A stretch of 10,882 nt of DNA from NCBI GenBank assembly GCA_946543495.1, contig CAMNLS010000026.1:1-10882 (forward strand), given 5' to 3'. This document shows, in pieces, positions 1-5,533 of this stretch (position 1 is the first letter of the stretch; every line of letters begins with the position of its first letter). The DNA comes from an uncultured Selenomonadales bacterium (lineage in GTDB: Bacteria; Bacillota; Negativicutes; Selenomonadales; Selenomonadaceae). The notes beneath the pieces were generated by a model. The model had not been told where the DNA came from. It made no database searches and saw only the letters and a list, made by a program, of their open reading frames with translations. The position numbers were made by a program, and so were the translations under genes.

Positions 1-455
1 TCACGGTGCCGCGAAATGTTTACATAATCGGGACGATGAACACCGCTGACCGCTCAATCGCGCTAATTGATACGGCATTACGCCGCAGATTTAATTTTAT
101 TGAGATGATGCCGCGCCCGGACGTTTTATCAAGCGATATTGACGGCGTAAATCTGCAAAAATTGCTTGAAAAGCTAAATACGCGAATAGAAACGCTCCTA
201 GACCGCGAACATACAATCGGGCACGCTTATTTTCTTAGCTGTAAGACGCTTGAAGATGTAGAAAAAGTCTTCCGAAATAAAGTTATACCGCTCCTGCAGG
301 AATATTTCTTTGATGATTACGAACAAATTAGGCTTGTACTTGGCGAAAAATTTATTAAGCGCGAACTTTTGCCGAGTTTAGGCGATGTAATGGAAAAATA
401 TCGCTATACAATCAACGAAGAAGCATTTAAAGACAGCGAAAGCTATAAATTATGA
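1..455 (+). CDS. mcrB: McrB-like GTPase subunit of type IV restriction system, C-terminal part (5' cut by window)
   Basis: This is the C-terminal part of the AAA+ GTP-dependent motor subunit of McrBC, which recognises modified DNA and drives translocation so that McrC can cleave. The frame is open to the left edge (complete codons from base 3); the GTG at base 6 lies inside the conserved core and is not a credible start. Visible motifs are a hydrophobic strand followed by MNTADRS, the family's signature after Walker B linked to GTP specificity, and then ALRRRF, the arginine-rich sensor region, followed by a helical lid of about 110 residues. Walker A, Walker B and the N-terminal DNA-recognition domain lie outside the window, so the modification recognised cannot be inferred. 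The stop overlaps the mcrC start as ATGA, which implies translational coupling. Family assignment is firm; activity is inferred. Confidence 0.9.
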   Translation, partial: TVPRNVYIIGTMNTADRSIALIDTALRRRFNFIEMMPRPDVLSSDIDGVNLQKLLEKLNTRIETLLDREHTIGHAYFLSCKTLEDVEKVFRNKVIPLLQEYFFDDYEQIRLVLGEKFIKRELLPSLGDVMEKYRYTINEEAFKDSESYKL

Positions 456-1579
456 TGACAATCCACGAATACGAAAAAATATATTCCTCCGACTGCGAAT
501 CTTTTAAAGAGCTTGCAAAATTTTCAGCGGCTAGCGATTTTCTTAGTATAGGTTGGCAATTCGTTCAAGCAAAAAGTTATGTCGGCGTGATTCGGCTACC
601 GAGCGGCTATCAAATTGAGATTTTGCCGAAATTGCAAGCCGCAGATGAAGATTTACGCGGAATTTTAATTAAAATGTTGTCTACGCTGAAAGATTTTTCC
701 GGAAAAAAATTTTTAGATGCCGAATTGCAAACTTCGCGAATGCCGCTTTATGAAATTTATATCCGAATTTATTTAAAAATGGTTTTGGAGCTTGTAAAAC
801 GCGGACTTAAGTCGGATTATGTGTTGCGTGAGGAGAATTTAAAATTTTTAAAAGGAAAGTTGCTTGTAAATGAGAATTTGCGCCGCAATGTAATTCACCG
901 TGAAAAATTTTTCGTAGCGTTTGACGAATACAGCTTAGACCGCCCCGAACACAGATTAATTAAGGCTACGTTGATAAAACTTTTGCGCACGACGCAGGAC
1001 AATAAAAATTTTCGATTGGCAAGCCGCTTGTTGACGGATTTTGATTATGTAGAGGCGTCAAATAATTATTCCAAAGATTTTTCGGCGGTTTCAATCGACA
1101 GGACGAATCACGAATACAAAGTTATAATTAATTGGACGGAAAAATTTTTATCAGGGAAAAACTTCACGCCTACGGCAGGAAAATTAAATGCGATTGCGTT
1201 GCTATTCGACATGAATAAACTTTTTGAGGCTTACGTCGCCGAATACGTCCGAAAAATTTTTTCAGAGCGATTTACAGTCAAAATTCAAGTCAGCGAGAGA
1301 AATTTATTTGATAATTCAACGGATTACAAGCTTAAACCCGATATAATCCTTGAAAATTCTTCTGAACGAATAATTCTCGACACGAAATGGAAATTTAAAA
1401 TTACTGAAGACGATATGTATCAGATGTTAGCCTACGCAAGGCGATACGGTACGAAAAAAATTTTTATTCTAAGTCCTGCGGCGGAAAAAATTTATCATTC
1501 GGAGGAGTTGGAATTAAAAATTTGCAACGTCGACCTTTTCGACATGAACGCAAGCATAAAAAAACTCCCAATCGCTTGA
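452..1579 (+). CDS. mcrC: McrC-like nuclease subunit of type IV restriction system
   Basis: A 375-residue McrC-family protein, the endonuclease partner that stimulates McrB GTPase and cuts DNA. The N-terminal part carries the family pattern YVGVIRLPSGYQIEILPKL (about residues 44-62). The C-terminal part has a PD-(D/E)XK nuclease core: D297 in KPDI, then D310 and K312 in ILDTKWK, matching the catalytic arrangement known in E. coli McrC. Nothing is truncated and no key residue is missing, so the nuclease looks intact. It starts at ATG 452 inside the mcrB stop; a second ATG follows directly at 455, and no good Shine-Dalgarno is seen, which fits translational coupling to mcrB. The gene is AT-rich: hand counts of two 60-base rows gave about 33-35% GC, against about 52% for one row of argD. 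The stop codon lies in the loop of the downstream terminator. Confidence 0.93.
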   Translation: MMTIHEYEKIYSSDCESFKELAKFSAASDFLSIGWQFVQAKSYVGVIRLPSGYQIEILPKLQAADEDLRGILIKMLSTLKDFSGKKFLDAELQTSRMPLYEIYIRIYLKMVLELVKRGLKSDYVLREENLKFLKGKLLVNENLRRNVIHREKFFVAFDEYSLDRPEHRLIKATLIKLLRTTQDNKNFRLASRLLTDFDYVEASNNYSKDFSAVSIDRTNHEYKVIINWTEKFLSGKNFTPTAGKLNAIALLFDMNKLFEAYVAEYVRKIFSERFTVKIQVSERNLFDNSTDYKLKPDIILENSSERIILDTKWKFKITEDDMYQMLAYARRYGTKKIFILSPAAEKIYHSEELELKICNVDLFDMNASIKKLPIA

Positions 1580-1595
1580 AAGGGAGTTTTTTTTT
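1558..1595. terminator. Bidirectional Rho-independent terminator between mcrC and argF
   Basis: An inverted repeat ACTCCC (1564-1569) / GGGAGT (1582-1587) has a 12-base loop. It is flanked by seven A on the left (1558-1564) and a run of nine T on the right (from 1587), and the A and T runs can extend the stem. Read on the plus strand it ends mcrBC; read on the minus strand the A run becomes the U tract that ends the arginine transcript, whose last gene stops at 1610. The mcrC stop codon sits in the loop. Confidence 0.85.
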
Positions 1596-1609
1596 GTATA
1601 AAAAGCGGT

Positions 1610-2539
1610 TTAAGCCATAGTCAAAGCCATAATCGCCTTTTGAGTGTGCAAACGATTTTCCGCCTCGTCGAAAATGACATGCGCGTTGTCTTCGAGGACT
1701 TCATCTGTAATTTCTTCGCCGCGATAAGCCGGCAAGCAGTGCAAAACGATTGCATTTTTACTTGCGTGGCTCAAAAGTTGCTTATTAACTTGATACGGGG
1801 CGAAAATTTTCTTTCTGGCGTCGTGTTCAGCCTCTTGCCCCATGCTAGCCCAAGTATCAGTGGCGATAATGTCGGCATCTTTGACAGCTTCGACAGGATT
1901 TTCCGTCCAAAAGAGTTTTGCGCCGGTTTCTTCGGCGTCAGCAAATGCATTCTCGAAAACTTTTTGATTTGGGCGGTAATTTTCGGGCGTAGCGACGCTT
2001 AAAGTCATTCCGACCTTAGCCGCGCCGTAAAGATAAGAATTTGTCATATTATTTCCGTCGCCGACGTAAGCCATCTTGAGTGCGCGGAAATTTTTGCCTT
2101 TATGCTCGCGAATCGTCAATAAATCGGTTAAAACTTGGCACGGGTGCAATAAATCAGTCAAACCGTTGATGACGGGAATATCGGCGTACTTTGCAAGCTC
2201 TTCGACTTTGGATTGTTCATAAGTGCGAATCATAATTCCGTTTAAATAGCGTGAAAGTACGCGTGCGGTGTCTTTAATTGGTTCGCCGCGACCTAATTGC
2301 AGGTCTTTACTCGATAAAAATAGTCCCGTGCCGCCTAATTGGAAGATTCCGACCTCAAAAGATACTCTTGTCCGCGTCGAAGACTTTTCAAATATCATTC
2401 CGAGCGTTTTGCCCGCCAAAAGTTTATGTTCGACGCCTGATTTTTGTTTAATTTTGAGTTCGGCGGCGAAATTTAAAATTTCTTCGACTTCGTCGCGGCT
2501 CAAATCGTGAATCGACAGTAAATCTTTTCCCTTTAACAA
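1610..2539 (-). CDS. argF: Ornithine carbamoyltransferase
   Basis: This enzyme makes citrulline from ornithine and carbamoyl phosphate in the cytoplasm, the sixth step of arginine synthesis. The 309-residue length is normal. It has the carbamoyl-phosphate motif STRTR (54-58), HPCQ (132-135), the ornithine-loop motif SMGQE (232-236), and HCLP (267-270) with the catalytic cysteine. The SMG motif separates it from aspartate carbamoyltransferases. The start is TTG at 2539, preceded by GGGGGA (2547-2552) seven bases upstream. Only three bases separate it from the argD stop, so it is the last gene of the argBDF unit. A catabolic (arcB) role is possible for this family, but the argB-argD context makes the anabolic role far more likely. 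Confidence 0.96.
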   Translation of the reverse strand: MLKGKDLLSIHDLSRDEVEEILNFAAELKIKQKSGVEHKLLAGKTLGMIFEKSSTRTRVSFEVGIFQLGGTGLFLSSKDLQLGRGEPIKDTARVLSRYLNGIMIRTYEQSKVEELAKYADIPVINGLTDLLHPCQVLTDLLTIREHKGKNFRALKMAYVGDGNNMTNSYLYGAAKVGMTLSVATPENYRPNQKVFENAFADAEETGAKLFWTENPVEAVKDADIIATDTWASMGQEAEHDARKKIFAPYQVNKQLLSHASKNAIVLHCLPAYRGEEITDEVLEDNAHVIFDEAENRLHTQKAIMALTMA

Positions 2540-2542
2540 AGT

Positions 2543-3739
2543 TCATTCCCCCAAAACGCTATCCAATATGTTAATAACTTCGTCGACTTGCTCATTGGTG
2601 ATAATCAGCGGCGGGATAAACCTTAAGACCGTGCCGACCGTGCAATTTATAATCGCGCCGCGTTTCATGCACTCGTTTACGATTTCGACGCCCGAACGTT
2701 TAGGCTTGTCGAGTTGCGCTCCTAAAATCAGTCCTTCGCCGCGAATCTCGCTAATTTGTTCGGGATATTTTTTTTGCAAGCCGATGAGTTTATCTTTGAA
2801 GTACGCGCCGACCTCTTCGACGTGTGCTAAAAATTTTTCATCGGGCACGGTGTCGAGCACAACATTAGCCGCTGCACACGCCAGAGGATTTCCGCCAAAG
2901 GTCGTGCCGTGATCGCCGGGCTTGAAAGCTTGCGCAACCGCCTTCGTGCAGAGGAACGCGCCAATCGGAACGCCGCCCGCCAAACCCTTAGCCAACGTGA
3001 CGATATCGGGCTTAATGCCGTATTTATCGTAGGCGAAGAACTTGCCACTGCGTCCGATGCCAGCTTGAATCTCGTCGAGAATCAGCAACGCGCCGTGCTT
3101 GTCGCAAAGCTCGCGAACTTTCTTTAAGTAGCCGTCCTTCGGAGGATAAACGCCGCCTTCGCCTTGAATCGTCTCCAACATCACCGCGCAAGTCTTATCG
3201 GAAATTTTTTCGGCAAGCTCGTCAATGTCGTTATAGTGCACGTAATCAAAGCCGGCGGGCAACGGCTCAAAGCCCTTGTGATACTTCGGTTGACCCGTCG
3301 CAGTCAAAGTGGCAAGCGTCCGCCCGTGAAAACTATCCCACGCCGTGATAATTTGCGTCTTATCGGGCGAAATCTTCTTGGCGAACTTGCGCGCGATTTT
3401 AATTGCGCCCTCGTTAGCCTCCGCGCCCGAATTCGCAAAGAACGCACGGTCTAGCCCGCTGAGCTTAACAAGTTTAGCGGCGGCGTCGGCTTGCGCTTGC
3501 GTGTAGTAAAGATTGCTAACGTGAATGACTTTGGCGGCTTGCTCCGCGATTGCCTTAACCAGCGGCGGGTAATTATGACCCAAAACATTTACCGCAATGC
3601 CCGCAAGGAAGTCGATATACTTCTTGCCGTTGATGTCGTAAAGATACGCGCCCTCGCCGCGCTCCAACACGATTTTATAACGATTGAACACGGGCAGATA
3701 ATTATTGGCGTCCTGCTCGAAAACTTTTTCTTCCGTCAA
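2543..3739 (-). CDS. argD: Acetylornithine aminotransferase
   Basis: A class III PLP-dependent aminotransferase that converts N-acetylglutamate semialdehyde and glutamate to N-acetylornithine and 2-oxoglutarate. Visible motifs are FANSGAEANEGAIKIAR (cofactor phosphate region), the ILDEIQAGIGRSG block with the cofactor-contacting Asp, the PLP lysine K251 in TLAKGLAGG, and GTTFGGNPLACAA. I choose TTG at 3739 (398 residues) because AAGGAG (3748-3753) lies eight bases upstream. The longer frame begins with GTG at 3748, which overlaps that ribosome binding site and would leave no spacer. The gap to argB is 12 bases and to argF three bases. Related succinylornithine or GABA aminotransferases are alternatives for the fold, but the position between argB and argF settles the role. 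Confidence 0.95.
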   Translation of the reverse strand: MTEEKVFEQDANNYLPVFNRYKIVLERGEGAYLYDINGKKYIDFLAGIAVNVLGHNYPPLVKAIAEQAAKVIHVSNLYYTQAQADAAAKLVKLSGLDRAFFANSGAEANEGAIKIARKFAKKISPDKTQIITAWDSFHGRTLATLTATGQPKYHKGFEPLPAGFDYVHYNDIDELAEKISDKTCAVMLETIQGEGGVYPPKDGYLKKVRELCDKHGALLILDEIQAGIGRSGKFFAYDKYGIKPDIVTLAKGLAGGVPIGAFLCTKAVAQAFKPGDHGTTFGGNPLACAAANVVLDTVPDEKFLAHVEEVGAYFKDKLIGLQKKYPEQISEIRGEGLILGAQLDKPKRSGVEIVNECMKRGAIINCTVGTVLRFIPPLIITNEQVDEVINILDSVLGE

Positions 3740-3747
3740 ACGAATCA

Positions 3748-3753
3748 CTCCTT
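3748..3753 (-). promoter_or_regulatory. Ribosome binding site that sets the argD start
   Basis: AAGGAG on the minus strand, partly overlapping the argB stop codon (TAA, 3752-3754). It is eight bases from TTG 3739, but directly abuts and overlaps GTG 3748. It therefore supports the shorter argD start and suggests translational coupling with argB. Confidence 0.7.
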
Positions 3754-4765
3754 ATTCAACCTCAGTTCCAATGCCCGAAGCCGTGAACAATTCTAAGATA
3801 AGCGAATGTGGCAACCGCCCGTCGATGATGTACGCTTTATTCGTGCCCCTGTCCAATGCCCGCAAGCACGCTTCAACCTTCGGAATCATGCCGCCGCTTA
3901 TTACGCCGTCTTTTATAAACTGCCGCGCCTCGTCCGCCTTCAACGCCGAAATAAAAGACTGCTTGTCCTCGAAATTTTTATAGACGCCTTCAGTGTCAGT
4001 GAGGAGCAAAAGTTTTTCTGCCTTCAACGCACCCGCGATATCAGCCGCCACATAATCCGCGTTGATGTTGTAGCTTTCGCCGTCCTCGCCGACGCCAATA
4101 GGTGCGATAACTGGCACGTAGTCTTGACTGATTAGGTCGTTGACGATTTTGATGTTGACTTGCTTTGACTTCCCGACGTAGCCTATATCAACTTTAGTTT
4201 TCTCGCCGCCGTCGTAGACCGTAGCCAACTTTTTTTCCGCCTGAATCAAATCAGCGTCCTTGCCGCTCAAGCCGACTGCGCGAACTCCGCGACGATTTAA
4301 CAGCGTGACAATCTCCGAATTAATCTTGCCGCAAAGAACCATCTCAGCAATCTCGACAGTTTCTTCATCAGTGACGCGCAATCCGCTCACAAACGAACTT
4401 TCCTTGCCGAGCTTTTTTAAGAAGCCGGTAATCTCCGGGCCGCCGCCGTGCACAATCACGACATTAATCCCGACGAACTTCATCAACGCTATGTCTTGCA
4501 TAACCGACGCTTTAAGCTCGTCATTGACCATTGCATTGCCGCCGTACTTGATGACAATCGTCTTGCCGTGAAACTCTTGGATATAAGGCAGAGCCTCGAC
4601 CAATATCGCCGCCCTATCGCTTGCCGTGAACGTTTCAATCGGCGCGGAAGTCTTTTTATCAAGTTCGGCGTTGAGTTCCTTTAATATCTCGTCGTGCATT
4701 TCTTCAGGCAAAAACTTTTTAAGAATCTCCGTTGCAAATTCAACCTTTAACGTTTCGTCAATCAT
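3752..4765 (-). CDS. argB: Acetylglutamate kinase with an N-terminal extension
   Basis: Phosphorylates N-acetylglutamate, the usual control point of arginine synthesis. The amino acid kinase fold is clear: VIKYGGNAM (71-79, catalytic K73), VHGGGPEI (105-112), substrate arginine in SGLRVT (R130), INADYVAADIAG (234-245), LLTDTEGVY (254-262) and IPK (294-296). The C-terminal HSLILELFTASGIGT resembles the arginine-binding end of feedback-inhibited hexameric kinases, so inhibition by arginine is likely. At 337 residues it is about 40 longer than usual. The conserved part begins near residue 48, after a charged region that looks helical (about residues 4-38). The start is ATG 4765 with AAGGAGGT seven bases upstream, so the extension appears real rather than a start error. 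Expression is probably driven by the promoter just upstream. Confidence 0.95.
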   Translation of the reverse strand: MIDETLKVEFATEILKKFLPEEMHDEILKELNAELDKKTSAPIETFTASDRAAILVEALPYIQEFHGKTIVIKYGGNAMVNDELKASVMQDIALMKFVGINVVIVHGGGPEITGFLKKLGKESSFVSGLRVTDEETVEIAEMVLCGKINSEIVTLLNRRGVRAVGLSGKDADLIQAEKKLATVYDGGEKTKVDIGYVGKSKQVNIKIVNDLISQDYVPVIAPIGVGEDGESYNINADYVAADIAGALKAEKLLLLTDTEGVYKNFEDKQSFISALKADEARQFIKDGVISGGMIPKVEACLRALDRGTNKAYIIDGRLPHSLILELFTASGIGTEVE

Positions 4766-4772
4766 AAATTGA

Positions 4773-4780
4773 ACCTCCTT
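4773..4780 (-). promoter_or_regulatory. Strong ribosome binding site of argB
   Basis: AAGGAGGT on the minus strand, seven bases from ATG 4765. It is the evidence that the long N-terminus of ArgB is translated; no comparable site precedes the internal ATG at residue 23. Confidence 0.85.
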
Positions 4781-4790
4781 AAGGCTTAAA

Positions 4791-4819
4791 ATTATATTTA
4801 CTTACGGAATTTTTTTCAA
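4791..4819 (-). promoter_or_regulatory. Predicted sigma-A promoter of argBDF, embedded in the 3' end of trmK
   Basis: On the minus strand, TTGAAA (4814-4819; 5 of 6 to the -35 consensus) is followed after exactly 17 bases by TATAAT (4791-4796; perfect -10). The -35 lies in the last codons of trmK and the trmK stop falls in the spacer. Transcription would start near 4784, giving a leader of about 20 bases that carries the argB ribosome binding site. An imperfect AT-rich palindrome (4787-4800) overlaps the -10; it could be an ArgR-type operator half-match, but it is too weak to call. Confidence 0.7.
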
Positions 4820-5446
4820 GGCGTCGACTTCGGCTTGCAACACTGAAAATTTTTCGCTCGCTCGTGCCGTGTCGCTCTTGCTCATCTCGCTTAGGACGTG
4901 TTGAAGTTTTTCCAATCGTTGCGCCGAAAATTTTTCCCTAAGCGGCGACGACTCACGCTTGAAAATTTTGGTTTGACTCAACGTCACGTTGCCCGCGCAG
5001 ATGATTTCGTAGATGATTCCCGCTGACTCGGCTAAGTCTTCATCAACGATTATCCAAGAGTTTTGATTGAGCCACTCGCGAACTTTATCCGCGCCGTTCA
5101 TCGGTTGCAGAATCAGCTGCCGCGCCGATTGAACGACTTCGGGCGCGTCTTCAAGAATTTTTTTAATCAACGCGCCGCCCATGCCCGCTATACAAATCGT
5201 ATCGACTTCGCCCGCAGATAAAACCTGCAAGCCGTCGCCCAATCTCGCCTCAATGCCCTCGACGCCCGAAATATTTTTGCTCAACGCCTCAAACGGTCCG
5301 CCATTCTTTTCCGTCGCGATAACTTTGCTGGCTCGCCCGCTCCTAATCAACTCAATCGATAAGTAGCCGTGGTCAGCTCCTATGTCAGCGACGCGACTGC
5401 CGCTCCTTACTAAGTTCAGCACCGCTTTTATCCGCGAATCAATCAC
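4802..5446 (-). CDS. trmK: tRNA (adenine(22)-N1)-methyltransferase
   Basis: A Rossmann-fold, SAM-dependent enzyme that methylates N1 of A22 in tRNA. Its 214 residues carry the SAM motif VADIGADHGYLS (19-30), acidic ATEK (44-47), the catalytic-region CIAGMGG (85-91), LILQPM (111-116), and a C-terminal charged helical region (about 165-212) that fits the coiled-coil end known in this family. I choose GTG at 5446 because GGAGGT (5454-5459) lies seven bases upstream; the longer TTG start at 5461 would place that site inside the gene. In many Bacillota this gene pairs with a Nif3-like gene; here it is followed after 36 bases by argB instead, so read-through into the arginine genes is likely in addition to their own promoter. 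Confidence 0.92.
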   Translation of the reverse strand: MIDSRIKAVLNLVRSGSRVADIGADHGYLSIELIRSGRASKVIATEKNGGPFEALSKNISGVEGIEARLGDGLQVLSAGEVDTICIAGMGGALIKKILEDAPEVVQSARQLILQPMNGADKVREWLNQNSWIIVDEDLAESAGIIYEIICAGNVTLSQTKIFKRESSPLREKFSAQRLEKLQHVLSEMSKSDTARASEKFSVLQAEVDALKKIP

Positions 5447-5453
5447 TTTATCG

Positions 5454-5459
5454 ACCTCC
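5454..5459 (-). promoter_or_regulatory. Ribosome binding site that sets the trmK start
   Basis: GGAGGT on the minus strand, seven bases from GTG 5446. It excludes TTG 5461 as the start, because it would then lie within the coding region. Confidence 0.75.
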
Positions 5460-5466
5460 AATTAAT

Positions 5467-5495
5467 TTTATAAGTATGCTTAAAGGAAATGACAT
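5467..5495 (-). promoter_or_regulatory. Possible trmK promoter
   Basis: On the minus strand, ATGTCA (5490-5495; 4 of 6) and TATAAA (5467-5472; 5 of 6) are separated by 17 bases. The resulting leader would be only about 14 bases but would include the trmK ribosome binding site. The -35 is weak, so this is tentative. Confidence 0.35.
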
Positions 5496-5518
5496 GCATG
5501 CCGCGAATTTTACCATTT

Positions 5519-5526
5519 AAGGAGGT
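5519..5526 (+). promoter_or_regulatory. Ribosome binding site that sets the permease-kinase start
   Basis: AAGGAGGT, seven bases before ATG 5534. It rules out the upstream in-frame ATG at 5489, which has no such site and would add 15 residues unlike a permease N-terminus. Confidence 0.8.
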
Positions 5527-5533
5527 TTTTTCA

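Noticed and set aside
6..8. GTG 6 as the start of a small separate gene
   Set aside because: The frame is open upstream and the residues directly after are the conserved AAA+ core of McrB, which shows that the gene is cut by the window edge.
3740..3748. GTG start of argD at 3748
   Set aside because: It overlaps the only Shine-Dalgarno sequence, leaving no spacer; TTG 3739 has the right spacing.
3164..3796. Plus-strand open frames opposite argD
   Set aside because: They are antisense shadows of a conserved gene, with arginine- and valine-rich composition and no domain motifs.
4787..4800. Firm call of an ArgR box upstream of argB
   Set aside because: The palindrome matches only about 10 of 14 positions and is dominated by A and T overlapping the -10, so it is recorded only as a possibility.
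4840..4980. Recurrent GAAAATTTTT-like words in and around trmK
   Set aside because: Each falls on Lys/Asn-Phe or Glu-Asn-Phe codons of a real gene and the spacing is irregular, so codon bias explains them better than a repeat family.
5446..5474. Forward promoter with -10 TATAAG at 5469-5474 for the permease-kinase
   Set aside because: No acceptable -35 is found at 16-18 bases spacing; the best candidate matches only three of six positions.
5489..5533. Longer N-terminus of the permease-kinase from ATG 5489
   Set aside because: It has no ribosome binding site, its residues do not look like a permease start, and AAGGAGGT at 5519-5526 points to ATG 5534.
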